From assembly GCA_002344565.1 (NCBI GenBank), contig DDTZ01000118.1, positions 1-19,253 of the forward strand: a stretch of 19,253 bases of DNA, written 5' to 3'. The stretch comes from Bdellovibrionaceae bacterium UBA2351 (GTDB lineage: Bacteria; Bdellovibrionota; Bdellovibrionia; Bdellovibrionales; Bdellovibrionaceae). Positions 1-8,051 of this stretch are shown one piece after another (positions within the stretch are counted from its first letter, which is position 1; each line of letters opens with the position of its first letter). The notes under the pieces were generated by a model. It had not been told where the DNA came from. It saw nothing but the letters and a program-made list of their open reading frames with translations, and did not search any database. The position numbers and the translations under genes are program-made.

Positions 1-539
1 TTCGTCACTCTATGGACGTATTTGAACGTGGTGGCATCACGGCAAGTCAGGGAACCAAAGTCACGCGTGTGATCCTAGTTGCATCCGATGGTGAAGATCA
101 TGAAGAAGGTGCTTTAAAAGCTGTTGAAGACGCCGTTCAAAAAAATATTCGCGTATTTTCGATCGCCTACGGTACTGAAAAAGGCGGAACGATTCCTAAA
201 CGTGATAATTTTGGATACTTAAAAGGTTACAAAACAGATCGCCAAGGCCAAACGATTCTAACTCAAGTTAAAGGCGACTTTCTGAAACAGGTCGCTCAGA
301 AAGGGAAGGGCTCATTCTATTTCTCGGTCTTTGGTGGTAATCATATTCAGAATCTAGTAGATGACTTCCGTGATTTTGAAAAATCGCAATTTGAATCTAC
401 GGTGGTAACTGACTACGAAGAACGTTTTCAAATCTTTTTGATCATCGCGTTTATTTTTGGATTAGTTGAGCTCATCATGGGTGAACGTAAAACCACGACA
501 CCGAAATGGAAAGGACGTTATGTCGATACTTCGAAATAG
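1..539 (+). CDS. batB: BatB-like VWA-domain membrane protein, C-terminal part
   Basis: This is the C-terminal part of a von Willebrand factor A protein; the frame is open to the left edge, so the true start lies outside the window. The visible part has the second half of a VWA fold, with the strand and loop VILVASDGEDHEEG followed by a helix and the strand IRVFSIAYGT. A single hydrophobic helix near the C-terminus (FQIFLIIAFIFGLVEL) is followed by a short basic tail. This is the usual BatA/BatB layout, with a periplasmic VWA domain anchored by C-terminal membrane segments. The next genes are a TPR lipoprotein and BatD, which makes BatB more likely than BatA. The Bat proteins are thought to act together in the envelope, but their molecular role is unsettled. 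The stop lies 20 bases inside the next gene, indicating translational coupling. Confidence 0.85.
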   Translation, partial: RHSMDVFERGGITASQGTKVTRVILVASDGEDHEEGALKAVEDAVQKNIRVFSIAYGTEKGGTIPKRDNFGYLKGYKTDRQGQTILTQVKGDFLKQVAQKGKGSFYFSVFGGNHIQNLVDDFRDFEKSQFESTVVTDYEERFQIFLIIAFIFGLVELIMGERKTTTPKWKGRYVDTSK

Positions 540-1326
540 CATTTTCAGTCTATCCATTGCGTTGTCACTAGTAGTAGTCTCCGGTTGCCAGTTTACGGAT
601 TTAAGAGCCATTTACTATAACAATACGACATCTAAAAAAATTAAAGAAAAATCAATGGATGAGAACCAAATGGGTTATTTAAAAGCCCTAGAGGTCGAGC
701 CATTGTTGCCAGCAGTGCATTCCAATTTAGGATCGACGTACGATGTTTTAAAAGACACTGAGCGTGCGATGAAGCTCTACAAAAATGCAGAAGAGTATGC
801 ACAGAATGATATTGAACAATTGGAAAAACAACCCATTCATACAAAATGGGAATTAAATGCGCTCTACACGACATTGTTTGCGTCGCTCTTTAATCAAGCT
901 CAGTTATTGGCCCGTGATAACAAAGTCGATGAGGCACTTCAAAAATATCAGGATGCGCTGGGAATTAATCCGAATTCGATAGAAGTAAAAACTAATATTG
1001 AATTGTTGCTGCAGAAAAAACAAGGCGGCGGTGAAGGCGATTCTAAAGATAAAAACAAGGATCCGAACCAAGATAAAAATGGCAAAGACGGAAAAGACGG
1101 AAAAGACGGGGATAATAAAGATGACAAAGATCCAGACAAAGATGGTGACAAACCAAAGAACATGACCTCGAGTCCAAAATATAAGCCGCGTGATTTCAAG
1201 GGGGAACTAACTAAAGAAAACGTTCAAAAAATCTTCGGCGAGATTTCCCAGCAAGAGAAAAAAATGCGTTCCCAGTTTTCAAAACAGAATCAGACCAAGG
1301 AAGCTCCACGTGAAAAAGATTGGTAA
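520..1326 (+). CDS. batC: BatC-like TPR lipoprotein
   Basis: This is a 268-residue lipoprotein with tetratricopeptide repeats, the third member of the bat operon. I place the start at the ATG at 520: AAGGA at 511-515 lies just upstream, and the protein then begins with a basic n-region, a hydrophobic stretch and the lipobox VSGC. An ATG at 466 would put 18 non-signal residues before this. TPR-like helices cover roughly residues 47-93 and 108-164. Residues of about 167-214 are a low-complexity Lys/Asp/Gly linker, and the C-terminus is basic and hydrophilic. BatC-type proteins commonly combine TPRs with such a linker. The gene overlaps batB by 20 bases and batD by 17. It probably acts as a scaffold for the VWA proteins at the membrane; that is inferred from the family. 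Confidence 0.82.
   Translation: MSILRNSIFSLSIALSLVVVSGCQFTDLRAIYYNNTTSKKIKEKSMDENQMGYLKALEVEPLLPAVHSNLGSTYDVLKDTERAMKLYKNAEEYAQNDIEQLEKQPIHTKWELNALYTTLFASLFNQAQLLARDNKVDEALQKYQDALGINPNSIEVKTNIELLLQKKQGGGEGDSKDKNKDPNQDKNGKDGKDGKDGDNKDDKDPDKDGDKPKNMTSSPKYKPRDFKGELTKENVQKIFGEISQQEKKMRSQFSKQNQTKEAPREKDW
1084..1110 (+). repeat. Three tandem copies of a 9-bp unit in batC
   Basis: The unit aaagacgga occurs three times head to tail; the last copy ends in g. It encodes Lys-Asp-Gly three times inside the charged linker of the TPR lipoprotein. The in-frame period of 9 means copy number can change without a frameshift. Related but degenerate Lys/Asp-rich codons continue on both sides. Confidence 0.85.
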
Positions 1327-3256
1327 TATAGTTCTTTTACTTTTTCTATTTGTGGCCTCGACATCGCTTGCACAAATCGTTGTTCAGGCCGAATTATTGT
1401 CGGACAAGATCGGCGTTGGCCAATCGGTTAACCTTGAACTTCGGGTAAGTTCAAAATCCGATGTGAAAATTGATGAGCCGGTGCCACCTCCGTTTGATGG
1501 ATTTCGTGCTCAAGGTCCACATAAAAGTACGCAGGTTTCTACACGTATGCAATCCGGTCCTAACGGAATGGAATACAACTCGCAACAAATCGTAACGTTT
1601 ACGTACAAATTACAAGCGGTGACGGCTGGTCAGAAAGTCATTAAACCATTTAGTGTCGTAGTGGATGGCAAAGAGTTTAAAACAGAAAGCATTCCCATAA
1701 ATATTTCTGCTAAACCTGTGCATCAACCGCACGCAGATCCGATGGAAGCATTATTTGGCGATGAAGACGATCCATTTGCACAAATGCACAAAATGGAAGA
1801 GGAATTGTTTAATCAGGTCATGCGCGGTCGTGGCGTGCCTCAACAAGGCGGTCAAGGTCAGCAGGAGCCTGACGATTCAACTAATCCAGCGTTATTGAAA
1901 GAGCCGGCTTTTAGATCAACACCAAATAATACAAACGAAGCGTTCTTCATTCAAGTCGAAGTCGATAAAACAGAAGTGTACGAAGGCGAACAAATCGTTG
2001 TTAGTTGGTATCTTGTGACGCGCGGACAATTAGAAAGTCTGGATCGAACTAAATTCCCGGACTTAAAAGGTTTTTGGAAGGAAATCATCGAAGAAGTTCC
2101 TGCGATTCAGTTCTATCAAGAAGTCATCAACGGTATAGCCTTTAAGAAAGCATTATTAGCCCGTCACGCGCTATTCCCTTTAAAAGCGGGTGATACAGTC
2201 ATCGACGAATTTAAAATTAAATCCAAAGTGCGTCTACCAAATCAAAACTTTGGTTTTAATTTAGGTAAAGTGTATGAATATACAAAGTCATCTCAGCGGG
2301 TGAAAATTAAAGTTAAGCCTTTGCCTGCAGAAGGTCGACCGGCTTCGTTCAGTGGCGCAGTTGGTAAGTTTAAAGTGAGTTCGCAAATCGAAGGCAGTCA
2401 ACCTGTAGCCAATCAGCCAATGAAGTTTAAATTGAAATTCGAAGGTTTTGGTAACGCTAAAGGTATAGAGCTGCCAGCCATCAACTGGCCAGAAGGCATC
2501 GAAGTTTTCGAGGTTCGTAACGAAACCAAGTTTTTTAAAAACGGACAAAGTTTTAAAGAATTTGAAATTATCTTGATTCCGCGAAAAGAAGGTAAAATCA
2601 TTTTACCAGCGATTGAAATGAGCTATTTCAATCCGGAAACTGGCAAGTATGAAACACAAAAGACAATCGAAATTCCGATTGAAGTTTTGCCAGGGGATAA
2701 AGCTAATGTCGCTGATTCTTATAAAACCGCAACAGGTAAGGCTGCGTCTACAGTCGCGCCATTGACTCTGCCATCAGTGATTACTGAGACTAATGGCTAC
2801 AACGGTACGCCAATTCAAAATCGCATGATCGCATGGTTTGTTTTATTTGGACTGATCCTAGTTATCATGGTGGGTTATGCATCGGTGGCATTTGGTTGGC
2901 GTAAAATGACTCGTGATTTGAAAAAGGAATTAAATAAAAAGATAGCTAAAGTTGAAAAAGATATCGCCTCTAAGCCGAACAAGGAAACTTTTATCGAAGT
3001 CACAAATATTTTCTACTTCGTATTAGGTGAGCTTGCTGGCGAGGGCGGAGGATCATTAGAAATTCGTAAATTGCTTGATAAAATGCCAACGGATATTCGC
3101 CGCGATTATGAAAAAGATATTCTAGCTCTATTTGAATACTTCCAGACGCTAAGCTTTGCACCGGATGAATTGAGCGAAAAATTGAAAAATCCAGTCGATA
3201 TTAAAAAGAATTTCGAGAAGATGAAGATCGTTCTCAATAAATGTTTGGAAAAATAA
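1310..3256 (+). CDS. batD: BatD family protein (oxygen tolerance / aerotolerance)
   Basis: This 648-residue protein has an N-terminal signal peptide ending near LAQ, a long periplasmic part, one membrane helix at about residues 506-530 (MIAWFVLFGLILVIMVGYAS) and a cytoplasmic tail of about 118 residues. The opening segment IVVQAELLSDKIGVGQSVNL and the later FIQVEVDKTEVYEGEQ are the repeated beta-sandwich strands typical of BatD. A Gly/Gln-rich linker separates them at about residues 165-190. The start codon is GTG at 1310, with AAGGAAG at 1297-1303 giving normal spacing; the codon lies inside the end of batC. The stop touches the ATG of the next gene. BatD family members are membrane proteins encoded with VWA partners and are proposed to support envelope integrity or stress survival. 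The identification rests on fold pattern plus operon order. Confidence 0.85.
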   Translation: MKKIGNIVLLLFLFVASTSLAQIVVQAELLSDKIGVGQSVNLELRVSSKSDVKIDEPVPPPFDGFRAQGPHKSTQVSTRMQSGPNGMEYNSQQIVTFTYKLQAVTAGQKVIKPFSVVVDGKEFKTESIPINISAKPVHQPHADPMEALFGDEDDPFAQMHKMEEELFNQVMRGRGVPQQGGQGQQEPDDSTNPALLKEPAFRSTPNNTNEAFFIQVEVDKTEVYEGEQIVVSWYLVTRGQLESLDRTKFPDLKGFWKEIIEEVPAIQFYQEVINGIAFKKALLARHALFPLKAGDTVIDEFKIKSKVRLPNQNFGFNLGKVYEYTKSSQRVKIKVKPLPAEGRPASFSGAVGKFKVSSQIEGSQPVANQPMKFKLKFEGFGNAKGIELPAINWPEGIEVFEVRNETKFFKNGQSFKEFEIILIPRKEGKIILPAIEMSYFNPETGKYETQKTIEIPIEVLPGDKANVADSYKTATGKAASTVAPLTLPSVITETNGYNGTPIQNRMIAWFVLFGLILVIMVGYASVAFGWRKMTRDLKKELNKKIAKVEKDIASKPNKETFIEVTNIFYFVLGELAGEGGGSLEIRKLLDKMPTDIRRDYEKDILALFEYFQTLSFAPDELSEKLKNPVDIKKNFEKMKIVLNKCLEK

Positions 3257-5236
3257 ATGAGAATATTAAATACTATTTTAGTGTCGATCGCAGCGGGACA
3301 GGTCCTAGCAGCGAATGTTGTAGACCTTTCGTTTCCAAAGGATTTAAAGAAATTTAAATTTGAAAATATTTATGAGCATCCTAAATTAAAAGGACAGCTG
3401 TCTAGCTGGCGTCGTTTAGAGATCGATAAGAAGTATAAAGAATGTATTACTAAAGGCCCTTCGTTATTTTCTAAACATAAACAAATTGACGGCTGGATCA
3501 TCAATGTATGGTCGAACTGTGTGTTCAAAAGTACGGATGAAAAATTTGATCAGAAGACTGTTCTTACATTCTTTGATAATATTCGTTTGCACAGCACGCG
3601 TGTACTCAATGGTCCTTGGCGTAATTCTACAGTGTCGTTGACTCAGAAAGTAGCCCTGCAAGCAATTTCTGCTATAGAAAAAGATCCCAAAAAGACGGTG
3701 AAATTAAAAGATAAACTTATCGATTTCTTAGAGATCGACGAAGTCTTTCAAAATGCTGAAATTAAAAAATGGTACCAAACGCAGCTAGACTCGAAACAGC
3801 CCTCGATGACGATAGCGCAGAAAAGCAGAGTTGTTTTTGATTCTAGTCCCGATGAATCCAGCGATTACAAAAAACTAATCGGCTTAGAAGAGGCCGTATT
3901 AGCTTTGGATGCTGGGAAAACAATTGTACAGATTGAACCGGTCTTTGATTCGATGAAATCCATCTACCGAAAAATGGATTTCAAAAAAATTACCGAGCAT
4001 GGGCCAAAACTGGAAAGCTATTTTAAAAACTCAGAATTGTATCGTGAATTTGCCATGATGTTAGGTCGTTCTAATGAATTTATTGGTGAGTACGGAAAGT
4101 CCCTGGATTATTTCAAAATCGTTTTAAATTATTACTCTGAAAGCGTTGATTTCGAAGAAGCGCTATTTCGATCTGGACTGGTTTGTTTGCGTACGGGTGA
4201 GATGAAAGAGGCACAAAAATATTTTCAGCGGTTAGTGCAACTTGACCGCGAAAAGTACGATATCACCGGACGATATTGGTGGCTACGCACACTTCAGTAC
4301 AATAAAGATGCTCGCGAAATAGACGAGAAAACTAAATTCGCAAATGATTTTCCATTTTCATATTATGGACTACGCATCAAAGCTGAACTTAACGGCGGGA
4401 AAATCAAGCCAGCCAAGGGTTCCGAAATGGCACCGATTTCTTGGACACTGACTGGAAAAACAGCAGAAATTTGGGCGCGTTTTATTAAATTATCAGAATC
4501 GGGTTGGGTACTAGAAGCGCAGCAAGAAATGCAGAGTTTCACCTGGCCGACAAATCCGCTGAAAGTTTTTTATATTTCGATGGTTTTGTCGAAAGCAGAT
4601 TTGCATCCATTGACCGTTAAAAATGTAACACCGCTTTTAGAATCCTACAATGAAGTGCGCTCGCTCGACGCCATCAAAGAGATTTATCCAAAGACATATT
4701 TAAGTCTAATTCAAAAAGAAAAAGATCGTTATCCATTGCATGAGCATATTATTTTAAGTCTGATTCGTCAGGAAAGTTCATTTGGCTTAAAAGCGCTGTC
4801 GACCTCTAATGCTGCGGGTTTGATGCAGATGATTCAGCCGACAGCAATGGAAGTAGCGGATCGTTTAAAATTAAAAATTGAATTTCCCGAAGATTTATAT
4901 CGCCCGGAAATAAATATTCCGATGGGTGTGTTTTATATTCATCAAGTAGTAAAAGAAATGAACTACCACGTGCCTCTGGCGCTGGCGGGTTACAACGCGG
5001 GACCGCATAAAATCAGGACGTTTGTAAACCAACGTGAAATAACAAAGAAGATCTTTGAAACGGTCCAGGACAAAGACTATCCGGGCTTAGAAGATGTGTG
5101 GATTGACGAATTACCCTGGGCGGAAACGACAGGCTACGTTAAATCGATACTCCGCAATGCCTTGATGTACGAGCTTATCGCGAAAGGCGAGTTCCAATAT
5201 AGACCCGACTTCTGGCGAGATTTTGTTTTAAAATAA
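3257..5236 (+). CDS. slt: Slt-type soluble lytic murein transglycosylase
   Basis: This is a 659-residue enzyme of the Slt70 type, which cleaves the MurNAc-GlcNAc bond of peptidoglycan to leave 1,6-anhydromuramic ends. A short signal sequence (ending near VLAA) leads into a long alpha-helical superhelix with TPR-like helices, clearest around residues 270-350. The C-terminal catalytic SLT domain starts near residue 495. Its signature is visible: SLIRQESSF with the catalytic glutamate at residue 506, then NAAGLMQMIQPTA, and GYNAGP. Length and layout match the Slt70 family. The ATG directly follows the batD stop with no spacer, so it is probably co-transcribed and coupled to batD. A transglycosylase co-expressed with Bat proteins suggests envelope remodelling. 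In a predator it could act on its own wall or that of the prey; the sequence does not decide. Confidence 0.92.
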   Translation: MRILNTILVSIAAGQVLAANVVDLSFPKDLKKFKFENIYEHPKLKGQLSSWRRLEIDKKYKECITKGPSLFSKHKQIDGWIINVWSNCVFKSTDEKFDQKTVLTFFDNIRLHSTRVLNGPWRNSTVSLTQKVALQAISAIEKDPKKTVKLKDKLIDFLEIDEVFQNAEIKKWYQTQLDSKQPSMTIAQKSRVVFDSSPDESSDYKKLIGLEEAVLALDAGKTIVQIEPVFDSMKSIYRKMDFKKITEHGPKLESYFKNSELYREFAMMLGRSNEFIGEYGKSLDYFKIVLNYYSESVDFEEALFRSGLVCLRTGEMKEAQKYFQRLVQLDREKYDITGRYWWLRTLQYNKDAREIDEKTKFANDFPFSYYGLRIKAELNGGKIKPAKGSEMAPISWTLTGKTAEIWARFIKLSESGWVLEAQQEMQSFTWPTNPLKVFYISMVLSKADLHPLTVKNVTPLLESYNEVRSLDAIKEIYPKTYLSLIQKEKDRYPLHEHIILSLIRQESSFGLKALSTSNAAGLMQMIQPTAMEVADRLKLKIEFPEDLYRPEINIPMGVFYIHQVVKEMNYHVPLALAGYNAGPHKIRTFVNQREITKKIFETVQDKDYPGLEDVWIDELPWAETTGYVKSILRNALMYELIAKGEFQYRPDFWRDFVLK

Positions 5237-5263
5237 ATCTCATTAAAATATGTAAATCCTGCG

Positions 5264-5291
5264 TTGAAATGAGCCTGATTTTTGTTAATCT
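5264..5291 (+). promoter_or_regulatory. Possible promoter of the MltD-like gene
   Basis: TTGAAA at 5264-5269 is a good -35 match. Sixteen bases later TAATCT (5286-5291) is a weak -10. The site lies in the only real gap (81 bp) after the bat-slt operon, and the next gene has its own AAAGGA ribosome-binding site at 5302-5306. It is plausible rather than certain. Confidence 0.35.
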
Positions 5292-5317
5292 AAGTTTCAA
5301 CAAAGGATACATATTAT

Positions 5318-7099
5318 ATGCAAAGATGGACCAGTAAACTCGGCGTTCTGCTTTTGAGTGTAGCATTTTTATCAAGCTGCGCCCATGTCTCTAATAAAGC
5401 AGAAAAGAACGCAATTCCGACTGACCCTACGAATGGTCCAGCGACAGCTACAACAAACGTAACAGGTGATGGCGATGCTCCGGCTCCGACTCTAGACTCT
5501 TTCCATTTGCAAGAGGACAAACCATCCAATGATAAAGTTTCTGAATTTGACGAAATTCCAAGTGAAGTCAATCCGCTAGTTGAAAAATGGATTAACTATT
5601 TCCAAGGCAAAGGCCGTGGCCACATGGAACGTTATTTGGCTCGTTCGGCTCGTTATGAAAAGCTAATGAAGAAAGTTCTTCGTGATAACAAACTTCCGGA
5701 AGATTTATTTTATATCGCGTTGATCGAATCTGGTTTCAGCGCGCGTGCGACCAGCCACGCATCGGCCGTGGGTTACTGGCAATTTATTCGTGGTACAGGA
5801 AAACGTTACGGGCTAGAGATCAACAAATTCGTCGATGAACGTCGTGACCCAGAAGTCGCAACGCAAGCGGCGGCGGATTACTTTAAGGCTTTGTATTCAA
5901 TGTTTGGTTCTTGGTATTTATCGATGGCGTCGTACAATGTGGGTGAAGGCAAAGTAAAGCGTGAAGTGAATCGTTTGGACACTCGTGATTTTTGGGAAAT
6001 CGCCAAGAAAAAACGCTTGCCGCGTGAAACTGTAAATTATATTCCAAAATACTTAGCGGCTCGTTTGATCGCCAAAGATCCAGACAAGTATGGCTTTGGT
6101 GAAATCGACTACTTGCCACCTATCGAATTCGATACGGTAAAATTGAACGAGCCTTTGAATTTACGAATCATGTCTGAAAAGATGGGCTTAAACTACGAAG
6201 ACTTCAAAGCTCTGAATCCAAAATTCAAAGGCGAGATTGCAACACTGTCTAACAATTCATTAACTCTACGTATTCCAGTAGGTACATTAGAGGCTGCAAA
6301 ATTAGCTGCCAACGAATCTAAGGTAGATAAAGTAGAGTTCGTCGCCGATGCGGGTGATACTCAAGAATACCGCATTCGTCGTGGTGATTCGTTATACACG
6401 ATCGCACGTAAGTTTCGTACCACAGTGGCCTACTTGAGGGATCTAAATGATATTCCTAGAAAGAAACGTTTAAAAGTAGGATCAAGAATTTCCGTGCCAG
6501 ATCGTACCCCACGCGTTTCGAAAGTAAGCTACAAAACACAGGCGCCATCGACCGTGACAACAAGTCCTGCGGATAGCAAGCCAGTTGCTTCAAATCAGTC
6601 GCAAGAAAAAACAGAAGCAATGGTGCAGACTAACACGGCAGCTGTTGATGGCATCTCTAAATTCTACATTGTACAATCTGGCGATTCATTATTCAGTATT
6701 GCGATGAAGTATAATACAACTGTTGAAAGTTTGAAAAAGCTAAACTCAATCCGCAGAGGCCGTGTATTGAAAGTCGGTGCAAAAATTCGCTTACCTGCGG
6801 ATGTATCGGATAACAAAGACGAAACAACAACAAAGAAGAGCCAAAACTCTCAGGATTCCACACAAAAAAAGATCAATAAAGGTAAACGCCAAATCGCCGT
6901 AGCTAAAAACACGGTGGTAAAAGCGAAGGTGAAGAGGCAGCCAAAGAAAACCTACCACATCGTAAGACGGGGCGAAAACCTTGAAAAAATCGCTAACAAA
7001 TACGATATTGATTTATCTGACATCAAATCTAAAAATCGGATCAAAAATTCTTCAAAAATCTTGGTTGGGCAAAGAATCTTAATCCCAACAGTGAACTAA
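5318..7099 (+). CDS. mltD: MltD-like membrane-bound lytic transglycosylase with three LysM domains
   Basis: This is a 593-residue lipoprotein, with signal peptide and lipobox LSSC near residue 21. After an acidic, Pro/Thr-rich linker the catalytic SLT domain contains LFYIALIESGF, with the catalytic glutamate at residue 137. It is followed by ASAVGYWQFIRGTGKRYGL and SMASYNVGEGKV, which are hallmark MltD-type (family 1D) motifs. Three LysM peptidoglycan-binding domains follow, at about residues 349-393, 448-493 and 544-590. Each has the Y-x-I/V-x-x-G-[DE]-x-L pattern and ends in a V-G-x-x-I-x-[VI]-P strand. Linkers between them are rich in Ser, Thr, Gln and Lys. It probably sits in the outer membrane and cuts peptidoglycan. 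It follows another transglycosylase directly but has its own leader and terminator. Confidence 0.94.
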   Translation: MQRWTSKLGVLLLSVAFLSSCAHVSNKAEKNAIPTDPTNGPATATTNVTGDGDAPAPTLDSFHLQEDKPSNDKVSEFDEIPSEVNPLVEKWINYFQGKGRGHMERYLARSARYEKLMKKVLRDNKLPEDLFYIALIESGFSARATSHASAVGYWQFIRGTGKRYGLEINKFVDERRDPEVATQAAADYFKALYSMFGSWYLSMASYNVGEGKVKREVNRLDTRDFWEIAKKKRLPRETVNYIPKYLAARLIAKDPDKYGFGEIDYLPPIEFDTVKLNEPLNLRIMSEKMGLNYEDFKALNPKFKGEIATLSNNSLTLRIPVGTLEAAKLAANESKVDKVEFVADAGDTQEYRIRRGDSLYTIARKFRTTVAYLRDLNDIPRKKRLKVGSRISVPDRTPRVSKVSYKTQAPSTVTTSPADSKPVASNQSQEKTEAMVQTNTAAVDGISKFYIVQSGDSLFSIAMKYNTTVESLKKLNSIRRGRVLKVGAKIRLPADVSDNKDETTTKKSQNSQDSTQKKINKGKRQIAVAKNTVVKAKVKRQPKKTYHIVRRGENLEKIANKYDIDLSDIKSKNRIKNSSKILVGQRILIPTVN

Positions 7100-7132
7100 A
7101 ACCTAATTTTAAATATTAAAACGAAGATCAAT

Positions 7133-7166
7133 AAAAGCCCTCGTAAAACGAGGGTTTTTATTTTTT
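7133..7166 (+). terminator. Intrinsic terminator after the MltD-like gene
   Basis: CCCTCG (7138-7143) pairs with CGAGGG (7149-7154) around the loop TAAAA. The flanking A-run and T-run extend the stem. The 3' side reads TTTTTATTTTTT. The stem and uridine tract make this a strong plus-strand terminator; the A-run on the other side could also let it work on the minus strand. Confidence 0.9.
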
Positions 7167-7280
7167 ATAAAAACGGCTATTGTCAGTACCTGCCTAGGAT
7201 TTGAACGTTCGTAAAATTTCTTCCTGCAGGAGACTGGCTGCAGGCGCTGGCTCGCATTTTGTTTAGCATACTTCGGAGCT

Positions 7281-7298
7281 TCGGGTGTTTATGCCCGA
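7281..7298 (+). other. Small hairpin in the leader of the secreted protein gene
   Basis: TCGGGT (7281-7286) can pair with GCCCGA (7293-7298) through five Watson-Crick pairs and one G-U, with a six-base loop. No T-run follows, so it is not a terminator. It ends about 20 bases before the AGGAGA ribosome-binding site of the next gene. It may be an mRNA leader structure, or chance. Confidence 0.3.
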
Positions 7299-7328
7299 CT
7301 TAAAAATATTAAACCATAGGAGATATAT

Positions 7329-7823
7329 ATGAAGGCCTTAGTTTTGCTATTGTCGTTGGTGTCGGTGAACGCATTTTCGCAAACATACTGTTTTGGAAAA
7401 TTGGAAATGGTACCAGATTTTCAAATCGCACCTTATTTTCAAGCTGTGTGTGATGGAAAAAAAGTAAAGTCAAAAACAGAAGGTATGTATATAGGTGGAA
7501 AGCAAGAGTCTCGGTTAGAGTCTCAGGTTACCACAAAATTGCAGGGCATGGGTTTTGTTAAAGTTAGTAAAATCCGCGGTCTAGCCGTCTATGAAAAGTC
7601 ACTACAGGCCGAAGCGGCTCCACATTGTTTGATTACAAATAACAAACAATTATTCGTGAAAAAAGCTCAGCACAAAGCAGAATATTTTTTGAGCTGCAGC
7701 GATGATGGCTTGAAACTATCGCTAAGATCAAAACAGATCAGCGATATTGAAAGCGTGCTAAATAATAATCGTTACGTAAAAGTAGCAGACACAGAACACG
7801 GTCCTTTATACAAACAAAAATAG
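7329..7823 (+). CDS. Secreted protein of unknown function with an internal duplication
   Basis: I do not recognise this 164-residue protein. A cleavable signal peptide (MKALVLLLSLVSVNAFSQ) leads into two similar halves. Half one has Cys21 and Cys41 (followed by DGKK) and ends GFVKVSKIRGLAVYEK (residues 75-90). Half two has Cys100 and Cys123 (followed by SDDGLK) and ends RYVKVADTEHGPLYKQ (148-163). The two ends align without gaps over 16 positions. Each half carries one cysteine pair that could form a disulfide in the periplasm. AGGAGA at 7318-7323 sets the start. The gene stands alone, with a terminator upstream and a minus-strand RNA gene converging on its 3' end. Codon use looks like that of its neighbours. 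Function cannot be assigned. Confidence 0.8.
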   Translation: MKALVLLLSLVSVNAFSQTYCFGKLEMVPDFQIAPYFQAVCDGKKVKSKTEGMYIGGKQESRLESQVTTKLQGMGFVKVSKIRGLAVYEKSLQAEAAPHCLITNNKQLFVKKAQHKAEYFLSCSDDGLKLSLRSKQISDIESVLNNNRYVKVADTEHGPLYKQK

Positions 7824-7833
7824 CGAATAGAAT

Positions 7834-7880
7834 AGAAAAAAAAGAAGCTAGAAGTCATCCTCAATGATGTTCTTCTAGCT
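7834..7880 (-). terminator. Minus-strand intrinsic terminator of the riboswitch RNA
   Basis: On the minus strand AGCTAGAAG (7880-7872) pairs perfectly over nine bases with CTTCTAGCT (7853-7845). CATC/GATG pairs can extend the stem into the loop. It is followed by TCTTTTTTTTC. Read on the plus strand there is no T-run after the stem, so it works in one direction only and marks the end of a minus-strand transcript. Confidence 0.88.
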
Positions 7881-7959
7881 AAGGGGAATGAAACCAATCC
7901 ATGAATATATTTGAATTTCTTCCTTCCATTTGACACCTCGAATTTCCCTCGGGTACTTA

Positions 7960-8051
7960 CCTTTGGTAGCTGGCAGACAAGGTTTTTATACCGTAGTCCC
8001 TCTAGCTTTGCGTCCCTCGCTTTCGCGAAGTTTGCCTTGGGCAAAGAAAGG
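7960..8051 (-). promoter_or_regulatory. Cyclic-di-GMP-I (GEMM-I) riboswitch aptamer
   Basis: On the minus strand the segment reads GGCAAAC (8036-8030), then a hairpin CUUCGC-GAAA-GCGAGG (8030-8015) with a GAAA tetraloop, then GGACGCAAAGC (8015-8005), which is the most conserved block of the GEMM-I family. A second arm follows (about 8004-7972): GAC/GUC and GGU/ACC pairs flank an internal loop that could receive the tetraloop. The closing GCUACC (7970-7965) corresponds to the conserved 3' block. P1 can form as CUUUG (8046-8042) with CAAAG (7965-7961), or one register over as CCUUU with AAAGG. The base that should contact the ligand as G20 in the Vibrio Vc2 aptamer appears to be G8036. This favours cyclic di-GMP over 3',3'-cGAMP. 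The alignment is by eye. Confidence 0.85.

Noticed and set aside
466..519. Upstream ATG for the BatC-like protein.
   Set aside because: The extra residues would precede a lipoprotein signal, and the ATG at 520 has the better ribosome-binding site.
948..1199. Minus-strand frame opposite batC, and similar frames opposite other genes, including 18401-18628 and 18936-19220.
   Set aside because: They are shadows of well-supported genes on the other strand and show no domain, signal peptide or ribosome-binding site of their own.
7772..8044. Minus-strand 90-codon frame across the riboswitch.
   Set aside because: It runs through the conserved aptamer and the terminator, begins with TTG and has a poly-Phe stretch that is just the terminator T-run. 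The RNA explanation accounts for the sequence.
7960..8051. A cGAMP-selective (GEMM-Ib) version of the aptamer.
   Set aside because: The base corresponding to position 20 of Vc2 appears to be G (8036), not A. The alignment is by eye, so this is a weak rejection.
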